This document shows, in pieces, positions 29,806 through 37,623 of a stretch of DNA of 37,653 nt. The notes below the pieces were generated by a model. It was given only the letters and a program-made list of their open reading frames with translations. It was not told the DNA's origin and ran no database searches. Position numbers and translations under genes: made by a program. Each line of letters starts with the position of its first letter. Position 1 is the stretch's first letter. Source of the stretch: a virus; IMG/VR virus record IMGVR_UViG_3300006847_000019, positions 1 to 37,653 of that record. One strand, given 5' to 3'.

Positions 29806-30482
29806 TTAATGCCGTCGCCATCTCTAGGCCACTGCCAGCCATCGAAGGGGCAATGAAGCACAGAGCCTATACGCTGCAACGGCTCACCGTCGTTCGGACA
29901 CGCTTGAGGGGGTGTTGCCTGGTTCTGCCTTATGATCTCCTGCTGCTCCCTCCTGATGGAAAGCAGTTGGTACCAGCCACCTACAGTAGGGGCAGCCTCG
30001 CCCGTGAAAGTGAATTCCACACCTACGGGACAGGCCAGCAAAGCAAGCGTCTGAGTGGGATAATCCCCAAGTGTCACAGCGGAATTCTTGAAGCGGCCTA
30101 TGTCCCCAATGTTTATCGACAGTCCCTCAGTCGAGCGCTCGCCTACGCCGGTAGCGAACGAGAAACCGCCTAGTGGCCAATACACACTAACGGTCAGAAC
30201 TTCGTCCGGCGTTGCGTACTCCACAGCCTGATCAAGGGTTATGAGATTGTAGGCATCGTTTGCCATGGCAACGGTGGAACTTGTTTTCTGACTTAGCAAT
30301 TGATGATTTGACTCGCGATGCACCAGGGCTGTTACCGAAGAGGGTTCGTTGTCGCTCTCATGGTAGTACCACACTCCGGTCAACAACCCTGGTGCGTTGG
30401 CACTGAAGTCGTTTCCGAACACAGCGGGACCACCATTGAAGTCTGTGTTGGTTGGCGCATCAAAGGCTTGAATGGTGGTCAT
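29802..30482 (-). CDS. DUF4082-like protein with C-terminal zinc ribbon, 226 aa
   Basis: The first 130 residues look like a DUF4082-type beta sandwich (GLLTGVWYYHESDNEPSSV, EVLTVSVYW, STEGLSINIGD). This domain is otherwise mostly found in secreted or surface proteins. A linker with RREQQEIIRQNQ follows, then a zinc-ribbon-like C-terminus (ACPNDGEPLQ...LHCPFDGW) with two CPxDG knuckles. A virion role between head and connector genes is inferred. Its function is unknown. Confidence 0.75.
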   Translation of the reverse strand: MTTIQAFDAPTNTDFNGGPAVFGNDFSANAPGLLTGVWYYHESDNEPSSVTALVHRESNHQLLSQKTSSTVAMANDAYNLITLDQAVEYATPDEVLTVSVYWPLGGFSFATGVGERSTEGLSINIGDIGRFKNSAVTLGDYPTQTLALLACPVGVEFTFTGEAAPTVGGWYQLLSIRREQQEIIRQNQATPPQACPNDGEPLQRIGSVLHCPFDGWQWPRDGDGIK

Positions 30483-30488
30483 GGCTGC

Positions 30489-30779
30489 TCACTTCTTCTT
30501 GGTAGCGGACTTCTTCACTGCTGTTGTCTTCGGCTTTTCGTCGAAGTCGGCAAACTCGTCCTTCTCTTCCTTCTTGCCGTTCTCAGGTTCCGAATCCAGT
30601 TCAGTGGAAACGATTTCGACGGACTCAGCTTCACGGACGAACTTGTCAAACGCTTCCGGAGAAACGGTTTCGACCTTCTCAGGCACCACGCCGAGCATCG
30701 GCCGGTTGATGGGTACCCGTTTGGGTTCCTCAGGTTCGGGATCGTAGGAGGGTCCGCCAGCCTTGGTAATTTTCGCCAT
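30489..30779 (-). CDS. Hypothetical charged protein, 96 aa
   Basis: A low-complexity protein: Pro/Glu-rich N-terminus (YDPEPEEPKRVP), acidic middle (VREAESVEIVSTELDSEPENG) and Lys/Ala/Thr-rich tail (AVKKSATKKK). The central MLGVVPEKVETVSPEAFDKF may form a short fold. The start at MAKITKAGG follows the preceding stop closely; a longer frame overlaps that gene. No function recognised. Position suggests a head or connector accessory. Confidence 0.68.
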   Translation of the reverse strand: MAKITKAGGPSYDPEPEEPKRVPINRPMLGVVPEKVETVSPEAFDKFVREAESVEIVSTELDSEPENGKKEEKDEFADFDEKPKTTAVKKSATKKK

Positions 30780-30784
30780 GGCAC

Positions 30785-31303
30785 TCACGCATTCGGCTGT
30801 GCTAGCAGGTCTGGCCGACGCTGAATCTTCAGACCGTGCGGAACGTATATAGCACCACCCAGAATTGTTCCACCAACGCCAGGATCGGCAATGTTGATGG
30901 AAAGCCATTCGAAGGTTGCGCTCATCGATGCTGCCTCGATCTCGAAGAAGACAAGCATCTGATGCGTTGCGAACGTGGCACCAGCCAACGTCAGAGTCGC
31001 GCCTGCCGCTTGCGTGGTCTCAGTCCATGTTTCAGTACCCAGCAATGGGGAAGCCACATTCTTGCGGTACCACTTGGTGATAGCCGCAAGGTTCTGTGAC
31101 GTACCCGCTGTGTTGGCGTTGTGCTCTTGCAGAGTGATAACGACATCATCGGCACCCGCTGAAGCGGCGTTCTTCATGAACAGAATGCCAAGGGTTTCGT
31201 AGTTTCGCATGTGGATACGCTTGCCAGTGTTGGCACCAGCCGCTAGATCTGCGACATTGTTGATGCCAACGCTGATGTCAAGCAACCTGCCAAGTGCTCT
31301 CAT
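30785..31303 (-). CDS. Putative head decoration/minor capsid protein, 172 aa
   Basis: Located two genes after the major capsid protein, where decoration proteins often lie. It is a beta-rich, Ala/Thr-rich sequence (YETLGILFMKNAASAG, ADDVVITLQEHNANTAG, ATFEWLSINIADPGVGG) ending in GAIYVPHGLKIQRRP. The ATG overlaps the stop of the 27-aa peptide. Decoration is only the best guess from position and composition. Confidence 0.68.
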   Translation of the reverse strand: MRALGRLLDISVGINNVADLAAGANTGKRIHMRNYETLGILFMKNAASAGADDVVITLQEHNANTAGTSQNLAAITKWYRKNVASPLLGTETWTETTQAAGATLTLAGATFATHQMLVFFEIEAASMSATFEWLSINIADPGVGGTILGGAIYVPHGLKIQRRPDLLAQPNA

Positions 31304-31383
31304 TCTCGCCTACCAATCTTGATCCCGTAAAGGAGCGACGATCCAATTAGAAGATGGAGTGTCAGGAATACCATTCCGAGCAT
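31300..31383 (-). CDS. 27-aa single-span membrane peptide after the capsid gene
   Basis: The sequence starts MLGMVFLTLHLLIGSSLLYG and ends IKIGRRE, i.e. one short membrane span with a basic end. AAGGA lies 7 nt before the ATG, 10 nt after the capsid stop, and its stop overlaps the start of the next gene (ATGA). A longer frame exists but would overlap the capsid gene. Function unknown. The site and overlap support translation. Confidence 0.5.
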   Translation of the reverse strand: MLGMVFLTLHLLIGSSLLYGIKIGRRE

Positions 31384-31393
31384 GAAAGAATCC

Positions 31394-32728
31394 TTATGCG
31401 GCAAGGCGAACGAACGGGGAAAGCGTCGCGCCACCGTTTTGCGGAGTGATGGGAGCCTGAAGCCAGGGACGGCCGTCAAGCCTTTCGATGACACGAATTG
31501 CAGTCACGTCCTGATTGAAGCGGAAATCCTCACTCTGCCGCGCGGACATGGCCTGACGGTCACCGATCAGGTAGTGCCCGAAATCAACAAAGTTGATGTC
31601 ACCAGCGGTGCCCAGTGCACGCGCCTTTTCAGACACGATCAAAGGTGCGCCGAGCATCGACATTGGAGGCGCCATGGACGCGTTGGGGAAACCGCCTCCA
31701 CCAATCCAGATTGGCGAAGTGCCGCCGGAAATAACCATGGTAAGAAGTTCCGGAAGCACGTCTGGAGAAACCACCCATACGGCACGCCCAAGTGACTGAG
31801 GCAGCATGCGCGCGTATATGGATACAACTTCCTCCCAATCGACGGTAGAAGCACCTGTGCGGGTCGTTGAGATCGCGGCAGGCGCGTTCAGGAAGCCCAA
31901 CGGCTCACCGACACCACCACCTACGAAAAACGCCACATCCTCAAACCAAGCAATCGCCTCGGGGAACATGGTGTCAATGAAAGTGGTGTACGCCGGACGT
32001 GAATCCCGCATCAGTTCATTGGGAACTTCCACGTACAACGTGAGTTTGTGCGCCTCAAGCACAATCCGACCGAAGCGAGGCTTGGACTCAGTGAGCGTTG
32101 CGCCTTCCTCCGTCCAGAAACCGATTATTCCGCCAAAGACCGAAGACACGTTGGACGTAGAGTCCACTGAGGGAATCGGGACGCGAAGCGAATCCATGGG
32201 GATGACCCGCGCACGCGAACGAACGATTGCTGTCTCAAGCGCGATTTGAAGCACCATCGCGCGCAAGTCTTCCGGAATCAGGAACCCACCGTCAGAAGGT
32301 TCAAGTGAGCTTGCCACGTTCTGCAAGCCGATGAGCTTCTGAGACAGTTCGGGTGTCCTCAGACTGTGATTACTGAGATCAAAGGTGAACTGAGCCAATG
32401 AATCAAATGTCTTGTCGAACTTCGCACCAGTAGCGCCTTTGTTGTAGAGCGTGTTTGTCTTCACAGGACGACGCGAGTTCGGATCGAAGTTCAGTGGGTT
32501 ATGCTCAGTTGCGCCATTGTCCCGCAACCACTCCACCATGAATTTCTCGTGCGCTTCCTTGTTCTGGTCCAGCAGCGAAGGGTCGTACTTGAGCCGAAGG
32601 TTGATGTGATCCTCGATGAAGTCGGCGTGCGCCTCGGGATCGGCCATCAATTCCTTCATTGCCTTAGGGTCCATGAGAACTTCGCGAAGTTCCTCACCCG
32701 TGGTCGGCATAGCAACTCGTTTTGCCAT
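31394..32728 (-). CDS. Major capsid protein, HK97 fold, 444 aa
   Basis: The N-terminal 120 residues are charged and helical (the likely scaffold/delta domain removed by the protease upstream). The HK97 core then begins with SLEPSDGGFLIPEDLRAMVL and continues with the E-loop/P-domain signature (IPSVDSTS, FWTEEGATLTESKPRFG, KLTLYVEVPNELMRDS) and the A-domain (FVGGGVGEPLGFLNAP, AVWVVSPDVLPELL). The ATG has AAAGG 11 nt upstream. The gene follows the prohead protease as in HK97 and many actinophages. Highly confident. Confidence 0.95.
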   Translation of the reverse strand: MAKRVAMPTTGEELREVLMDPKAMKELMADPEAHADFIEDHINLRLKYDPSLLDQNKEAHEKFMVEWLRDNGATEHNPLNFDPNSRRPVKTNTLYNKGATGAKFDKTFDSLAQFTFDLSNHSLRTPELSQKLIGLQNVASSLEPSDGGFLIPEDLRAMVLQIALETAIVRSRARVIPMDSLRVPIPSVDSTSNVSSVFGGIIGFWTEEGATLTESKPRFGRIVLEAHKLTLYVEVPNELMRDSRPAYTTFIDTMFPEAIAWFEDVAFFVGGGVGEPLGFLNAPAAISTTRTGASTVDWEEVVSIYARMLPQSLGRAVWVVSPDVLPELLTMVISGGTSPIWIGGGGFPNASMAPPMSMLGAPLIVSEKARALGTAGDINFVDFGHYLIGDRQAMSARQSEDFRFNQDVTAIRVIERLDGRPWLQAPITPQNGGATLSPFVRLAA

Positions 32729-32736
32729 GATGTGTT

Positions 32737-33588
32737 TTACCTTTCTTTCCAAGTGGCCACTAGGGCACGAACTTCATTCCATGGATCTGATGAGTTGACA
32801 GGGGATGGGGCATCCTCACGACCCGCGTACTTGAACCCACGATTGTCAACACGATGCGGTCGGATGATGAGCGCTGAGATATCCAATTCCTCAGATACCG
32901 TGTTCTCGACCTCCGTAACGATTTCTTCTTCACCGTCATCGGGTGGGGCAGGCTTCACGTACACCTTGTCAGCCAATCCAAGTTCAATTGCTTCATCGGC
33001 AAACATCCACGTTTCCGCCAGCATGCGAGAGCGCCATTCCTCACGTGTCCCGCCTGCCCTTGCCTTGTACATATCGGCAATGTTGTCTGATTGCAAGTTC
33101 AGGAACCTTGCCATGGCCTCGAAAGCAGCGGCGTTACCAAGCTCAAAACCCAACGCGTCATGAATCATGAGCTGTGAGCCGTTCATCATCTCGACTTCAT
33201 CACCGGCCATAGCAATGATTGACGCTCCCGAGGCTGCCAGCGCATCTATGCGAGTAATGATTTTCGCCTTGTGCTGCACCAATGCGTTGTGAATTGCGAT
33301 GCTGTCAAACAGGCTTCCGCCTGGTGAATTGATGCGAACCGTGATTTCCTTCACGTCCAGGGCCTTAAGCTCCGTAACGAATTCGGTTGCGTCCACACCG
33401 AACGATCCGCCGATTTCATCATAGATGAAGACCTCTGCCTTTTCCTCATCCTCTGCCACGTTGGAAATTCGGTACCAGTCAAGGCGAATATCCCTCAACG
33501 CGTGTGCCAGGTCAGCATTACGCAACTGGACTCGGTCAAACAACTTGGATTTGAAATCCAGCAATGCCCGTGTGTGCTTGTTTATCAT
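32737..33588 (-). CDS. Prohead protease, ClpP-like serine protease, 283 aa
   Basis: A ClpP/SppA-type fold. NSPGGSLFDSIAI near 88-100 is the oxyanion loop, the catalytic Ser is in LAASGASIIAMAGD (about 123), and the His is in QLMIHDALG (about 143). In phages this protease cleaves capsid and scaffold N-termini during maturation. The C-terminal 80 residues are acidic and probably flexible, perhaps with scaffold function. The ATG has GGAGGGG upstream just after the portal stop. A GTG one codon earlier is less likely. The function follows the genome order portal-protease-capsid. Confidence 0.92.
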   Translation of the reverse strand: MINKHTRALLDFKSKLFDRVQLRNADLAHALRDIRLDWYRISNVAEDEEKAEVFIYDEIGGSFGVDATEFVTELKALDVKEITVRINSPGGSLFDSIAIHNALVQHKAKIITRIDALAASGASIIAMAGDEVEMMNGSQLMIHDALGFELGNAAAFEAMARFLNLQSDNIADMYKARAGGTREEWRSRMLAETWMFADEAIELGLADKVYVKPAPPDDGEEEIVTEVENTVSEELDISALIIRPHRVDNRGFKYAGREDAPSPVNSSDPWNEVRALVATWKER

Positions 33589-33600
33589 CACTCTCCCCTC

Positions 33601-34899
33601 CTAATGTGTTCCGGCGTGCGCGATCACAGCACGGGCACCAGCATCACTGTCCTCACTGGACGGACTTGGTTTTGGTGCTGTTGGTGGTGCCTTAACTAGT
33701 TTCTCCCAACGCATTTCAGGAAGTCCCATAGCTTCAGCAGCATCAGACCCATTGAATCCTGCGTTAACGAGATTGAGCGCTCCCTTGGTCTTGCTGTCGC
33801 GCTCTCTGTCCTTTGCTTCATGATTGACCGGCGTAGGATCATCCGGTTCGAACACCAAATTGGGACCATTGCTAAACAGCGGAAGCAACTCCGCGTTAAT
33901 CATGTCCGACCAACGTTCCAAGCGCGGGATCGTGTGGTTCTCCGCCATCACTTCTTTGCCAGCATCGGCATTCGCGCGGTTGACATCATCCACAGTGCCA
34001 AGCATTGGCTTAGGGAACGCATACGCTTCCCGAATCAGTTCCCTTGGTAGATTACGCAACTCGACAAACTGCATGTCTGCCATGGAGAAATTGGTATCAT
34101 GCCACTTGGCGTTTTCTAGCACTGCCACACGATGAGCATTGGCAACCCCTTGATGTTGCTGGCGCCAACGCCGGAGGAAGTCATTGAATTCGGTATCGTT
34201 CATTTTATAATCAACTTCGATGATGCCACCTGGCCTGGCACCATTGATGAAGAAATTACGATTCCAAGCGGCTGAGAACCTTGCAGCGTCAATGTCCGCC
34301 AACACAGCTTGCACCGGACCCATGCCCCTGTAGGGGTCACGTGGATTCGGGAGCTTGATGTGAATCACTTGGTCTAGCGTGAGTGGCACTTCCTCACCAT
34401 CGTCAGCACGATAGATGTACCCAGTGAGGAATTTGGTTGGGTGCTTCACAGGATGGATACGGTCAGGTCTAACCGGCCACATCTCAACCACAAGGTTACC
34501 AATCATCGTCAGCACGATCACACCCTCGCCCACCAAATCGATGTGCTGCTGAACGGTTTCCCTGAAAAGCCTTCCCGTGTAGAACCTATTCGGTCGGTTC
34601 CAAACGGTGACTAGCGCGTGGTCGGTGACTTCCTTACGGCGTGCCAGATCTCGCACAGAGCTTTTCCGATACAAGTGCCATTGCGTACTGGCAAAAGCGT
34701 TTCCCAACTGGCTGACGATGGCGAAAAGTGTTCCCACGGAACCATAAGCGTCGTAAGCACGCTCCATGATTCCCGTGTCCCCACCGTCCAACATGCTTGA
34801 AAAGCCTTGCCTTCTACCGCTGAACGGTACCGGGGGACCAGCTAGGTTTCTGAGCGCACGCAACCCCCCATCAATCACACGGTCTGCGAAACTTCGCAT
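33601..34899 (-). CDS. Portal protein, HK97 family, 432 aa
   Basis: A 12-subunit portal forms the DNA channel at the capsid vertex. Typical elements: the N-terminal FSSMLDGGDTG, AYGSVGTLFAIVSQLGNAFAS, HALVTVWNRPNRFYTGRLF, the strand-rich EMWPVRPDRIHPV, QVIHIKLPNPRDPYRGMGPV and FFINGARPGGIIEV of the portal core, and LPRELIREAYAFPKPMLG in the clip/stem region. AAAGGGG lies 5 nt before the ATG. The Pro/Ser-rich C-terminus is probably disordered. Order terminase-portal-protease-capsid confirms it. Confidence 0.95.
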   Translation of the reverse strand: MRSFADRVIDGGLRALRNLAGPPVPFSGRRQGFSSMLDGGDTGIMERAYDAYGSVGTLFAIVSQLGNAFASTQWHLYRKSSVRDLARRKEVTDHALVTVWNRPNRFYTGRLFRETVQQHIDLVGEGVIVLTMIGNLVVEMWPVRPDRIHPVKHPTKFLTGYIYRADDGEEVPLTLDQVIHIKLPNPRDPYRGMGPVQAVLADIDAARFSAAWNRNFFINGARPGGIIEVDYKMNDTEFNDFLRRWRQQHQGVANAHRVAVLENAKWHDTNFSMADMQFVELRNLPRELIREAYAFPKPMLGTVDDVNRANADAGKEVMAENHTIPRLERWSDMINAELLPLFSNGPNLVFEPDDPTPVNHEAKDRERDSKTKGALNLVNAGFNGSDAAEAMGLPEMRWEKLVKAPPTAPKPSPSSEDSDAGARAVIAHAGTH

Positions 34900-34909
34900 G
34901 ATCACCCCT

Positions 34910-35194
34910 TTAGGTACGTCTCATCAATGGATCTACATCTGTTGCTTTTTCCTTGGTGGTCAGGTGCCGTGCCAGCAGAAAGCACGAAAGACCAGCCACG
35001 ATGAAGCCTGCCAGGGAGGATACGGTAAAACCCGCTATGGTCAAGAGGGCAAATCCAGCGAGGTCAAACAGGATGCGCACTATATTCCTTAGAAGGCTTG
35101 CACCCGTGGTTGCTTGGGAATTGTCGGCGTACTCCATAAGGAGTTTGGCCAAGTTCATTAACGCGACTCTATGCATACTGGGTCGTTTGTGCAT
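34910..35194 (-). CDS. Small membrane protein between terminase and portal, 94 aa
   Basis: Two hydrophobic segments (IVRILFDLAGFALLTIAGFT and LAGFIVAGLSCFLLA, about 38-73) are flanked by a His/Arg-containing N-terminus and a charged C-terminus. No family recognised. AGGAG lies 10 nt before the ATG, directly after the large terminase stop. A membrane protein in this position is unusual. It might be a superinfection-exclusion or membrane-tethering factor, but no evidence decides. Confidence 0.75.
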   Translation of the reverse strand: MHKRPSMHRVALMNLAKLLMEYADNSQATTGASLLRNIVRILFDLAGFALLTIAGFTVSSLAGFIVAGLSCFLLARHLTTKEKATDVDPLMRRT

Positions 35195-35207
35195 CGTCGA
35201 TCTTCTC

Positions 35208-36689
35208 CTAGTCGAGTACGGTAAACCTTGCTTTGCCTTTGAAGTCTATGTGCATGGTGAAATATCGATCTGTGTCCATACCGTGATCGTTTTCCTTCAC
35301 CGGTTCGTCTTTTATCTTGCCATCATTGGTTTTCTTCCAAACATAGGAAGAGACCTCTTCCATTGAACACGTCGGCAACACCTTGTCCACCAACTCGGGA
35401 TCACGCTCTACCAACGTGTCTTCCATGTAATACAACTTGGATTCGCTTTCAGCATTCAGTTTCCACCGTTGCTTTGTGAGGTCTATTCCCTCTGCAACGT
35501 CTTTCACAGCGGCTGTTGTGCCCAAACCCGTTGCGCGCTCAAAGGTCCGCCTGGCCTGCAAGTCATGATCGCAGATTATGGCGGTTGGTTTCGGTTCTGT
35601 CCAAACGGTTTCCACCCGCTTACGTGTGACCCTGTTGAAATGGTCGTACCACTCAACCGCCACCTGTTTTGTGACTTGCTCCATGATGGTCACTGCGTGC
35701 TCAGCGATAGTGCGGTTGGTCATGTATATTTCTCGATACATGTAGGCAACGCCGTCTTCATCGAGCGCATACCACTTGCAGACAAACGGATGTGCCATAC
35801 CGAAATCTATTACCCAGTAGCGTTCCCATGACTCAGGAAGAGGAAGGCGGTTGCCGTCTTCGTCATAGCTCCACTCAAGCACGTGGTATGCGGGATCGAA
35901 CTCTTCGTATATCTGCCCTTCGGCGGAAACCCATTTGCCATAACGCAATCTTTGCTTGCGAACGCCGGTCAGGTTGTCCAGCTTGGAGATGTAAGTTGTA
36001 CCCTTGTCCGTGAGCTTGTATGTGACACCATCAGGTGTGGTGGTTTCGTCGAAGAGAACAGGATTGTCCTCATGGCGGGACTCGATGAGTGTTGTCTTGC
36101 CCTCGTTACAACGGAGCTTGAGCCAGTGCGTTGCGCCAGCAGGGTTACAGTCCATGATGAGCTGCTGGAAACCTATCTGCCAGTTACGCAAACGGGTATT
36201 GAGAGCTTCCAAGTCATCCACCAAAAGCTCTGTTGCTTCCTGGACATAGATAATGTCGTATTCGGAAGACATGATGCGGTCGGCATGGTTCATGCCGCCA
36301 ATGGTGATGGAAGACCCATTCTTGAAGCGGTACTGTGGCGCCTCTTCCCTTGAGCCACCGTAGTAATGAACATCCCCAACGGCTATGGCTTCTTTGGCCA
36401 CGTATTTTCGCCAGGTGACCAAGGCTGTTGAAGCAAGTGAGGAAAGCGTTTTCCGGACTATGAGCGCACGCACTCCTGCTGTTGCCAGGCACACCATGAG
36501 CATCTTTTCCAAACAGGCACGGCTTTTACCCGTACCAGCCGGACCAGAGATCAGAAGCTCAGCATCCTTGATGTGAAATATCTCTTTACAGGCGCCACGC
36601 GGTGAATACCTGTGTTGAATGATTTTCCGGCGTGCGTCACGCTCTCTTCGTTGCTGGTGTCTGGATTTCGGCACCGTTGGCGCGCTCAT
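35208..36689 (-). CDS. terL: Terminase large subunit, 493 aa
   Basis: The packaging motor. ATPase domain: Walker A SGPAGTGKS at 48-56 and Walker B YDIIYVQEATE at 144-154 with the catalytic Glu. The C-terminal RNase H-like nuclease has YWVIDFGMAHPF (Asp about 295) and AIICDHDLQAR (Asp about 374 and 376). An AGGAGGGG site precedes the ATG. The C-terminal acidic/basic end (DTDRYFTMHIDFKG) fits TerL. It follows the small-terminase gene and one hypothetical gene. Certain. Confidence 0.96.
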   Translation of the reverse strand: MSAPTVPKSRHQQRRERDARRKIIQHRYSPRGACKEIFHIKDAELLISGPAGTGKSRACLEKMLMVCLATAGVRALIVRKTLSSLASTALVTWRKYVAKEAIAVGDVHYYGGSREEAPQYRFKNGSSITIGGMNHADRIMSSEYDIIYVQEATELLVDDLEALNTRLRNWQIGFQQLIMDCNPAGATHWLKLRCNEGKTTLIESRHEDNPVLFDETTTPDGVTYKLTDKGTTYISKLDNLTGVRKQRLRYGKWVSAEGQIYEEFDPAYHVLEWSYDEDGNRLPLPESWERYWVIDFGMAHPFVCKWYALDEDGVAYMYREIYMTNRTIAEHAVTIMEQVTKQVAVEWYDHFNRVTRKRVETVWTEPKPTAIICDHDLQARRTFERATGLGTTAAVKDVAEGIDLTKQRWKLNAESESKLYYMEDTLVERDPELVDKVLPTCSMEEVSSYVWKKTNDGKIKDEPVKENDHGMDTDRYFTMHIDFKGKARFTVLD

Positions 36690-36701
36690 TGTCTTCCCCT
36701 C

Positions 36702-37031
36702 CTACTTCGTTGCCCCTCTAGGTGAGGGTGGTGCTTCCGGCAATTTATCGGGTCGTGTAGGAGGTTGAACTTTTTTAGGCTGTGAGTCGTTAGTGTGCTC
36801 AGTATCCTCCCCTTCCGTGAACGTGCCGACATGCTCACGTACTTGGGTGTCCCTAACGTTGGTCAGTTCAAGCGTGACTATCTGAGCGGGACCAGCCTCG
36901 ACTTTAATGCGGAAATACGTGCCTTCCTCAGCGGTAATGATTTCCACCCTGGCTGGTAAGTTGATCCGTAAGTGCATGAATGCGTTGAAACGTGACTTGG
37001 CGTCAGGGTTTCTGTTAATTCTCTTTACCAT
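36702..37031 (-). CDS. Hypothetical 109-aa protein between terminase subunits
   Basis: The first 65 residues look like a compact beta-rich fold (HLRINLPARVEIITAEEG, FRIKVEAGPAQIVTLELTNV). The rest is Pro/Thr/Asp-rich and probably disordered (QPPTRPDKLPEAPPSPRG). No family recognised. GGAG lies 8 nt before the ATG; an ATG three codons earlier lacks spacing. Its place between small and large terminase suggests a packaging accessory role. Confidence 0.72.
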   Translation of the reverse strand: MVKRINRNPDAKSRFNAFMHLRINLPARVEIITAEEGTYFRIKVEAGPAQIVTLELTNVRDTQVREHVGTFTEGEDTEHTNDSQPKKVQPPTRPDKLPEAPPSPRGATK

Positions 37032-37046
37032 TAGGTCCACTCCGGA

Positions 37047-37070
37047 AATTGTAAAGAAAGTTTTATTTAC
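37047..37070. repeat. 24-bp intergenic repeat, copy A
   Basis: GTAAAGAAAGTTTTATTTAC plus flanking AATT differs at one position from the copy at 29782-29805. Here it lies between the small-terminase stop and the next gene, within an AT-rich stretch that stands out from the surrounding composition. It may be a regulator site or a transcript processing signal. Confidence 0.75.
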
Positions 37071-37078
37071 AGTTAATT

Positions 37079-37531
37079 TTATTTAAGATCCGCGTTCACG
37101 TCCACACCATCGATCAAGTAATTTGCTACCGCGCCATCGGCGTTTTCGCCGGACCCTCTGTGCATCAGTTGGCCAAGCTCATTGGAGGCGAGCGCTAGAT
37201 AGCTTCTAAGCTCCCTGAGGATCGTAGCGTCGTATGTCCTTATGGCACCCTCGTAAAGTACCTCTGCGACGCTCTGAAGCCTTCTCAGACGCTCTAGCTT
37301 CTGCGCTATCCATAGCTCGCCGATGTCGGCAGGCGCCTCAGCCTCAAGCGCATCGTAAACCTCCCTGGCTTCCTCAATTCGATCAAGATGTGCTTCAACG
37401 AATACCTTTAGCTCCGGCACGCTCATATTGAAAATCTTTGATAGTTCCTTGGCGGTCCATTGACGACTGGCAATAGCAGTAATCAACTCAAGATTTGCCG
37501 CACTCGCACCCTTGGCTTTCTTCTTCGGCAT
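37079..37531 (-). CDS. terS: Putative terminase small subunit, 150 aa
   Basis: The N-terminus is basic (MPKKKAKGA). Residues about 28-48 (WTAKELSKIFNMSVPELKVFVEAHL) form a helix-turn-helix, and a long helical region (ELWIAQKLERLRRLQSVAEVLYEGA) could oligomerise, as in small terminases that recognise the packaging site. It lies first in the late operon, upstream of the large terminase. The ATG at 37531 lies 7 nt after a -10 box, so translation is probably leaderless. An ATG seven codons earlier would lie upstream of that transcription start. Assignment by domain layout and position; sequence similarity not checked. Confidence 0.75.
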   Translation of the reverse strand: MPKKKAKGASAANLELITAIASRQWTAKELSKIFNMSVPELKVFVEAHLDRIEEAREVYDALEAEAPADIGELWIAQKLERLRRLQSVAEVLYEGAIRTYDATILRELRSYLALASNELGQLMHRGSGENADGAVANYLIDGVDVNADLK

Positions 37532-37538
37532 GGCGGGG

Positions 37539-37568
37539 AGTGTACAGGCCATTTCAGACCAACATCAA
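37539..37568 (-). promoter_or_regulatory. Late promoter for a leaderless terminase transcript
   Basis: On the minus strand TTGATG (37568-37563, four of six matches) is followed after 18 nt by TACACT (37544-37539, TANNNT form). The small-terminase ATG begins 8 nt downstream of the -10 box, where transcription itself should start. Leaderless mRNAs of this geometry are common in actinobacteria. Confidence 0.5.
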
Positions 37569-37609
37569 TTGTCGATCGTCCTCTTGGAAGCCTTGATTAG
37601 GGCAAGCCA

Positions 37610-37623
37610 TGGGAGCGCTCCCA
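37610..37623. repeat. 14-bp perfect palindrome near the window end
   Basis: TGGGAGCGCTCCCA is a perfect palindrome about 30 nt from the window end and about 40 nt upstream of the late promoter. It could be a binding site of the packaging enzyme or a regulator. The final 30 nt (minus strand CCGGGGGGTTTTTC) have the G/T-rich look of a phage genome end or of a terminator, but no stem accompanies them. Confidence 0.5.

Noticed and set aside
37553-37611. 18-codon frame between the palindrome and the late promoter
   Set aside because: Too short, no ribosome site, and it would lie upstream of the predicted transcription start.
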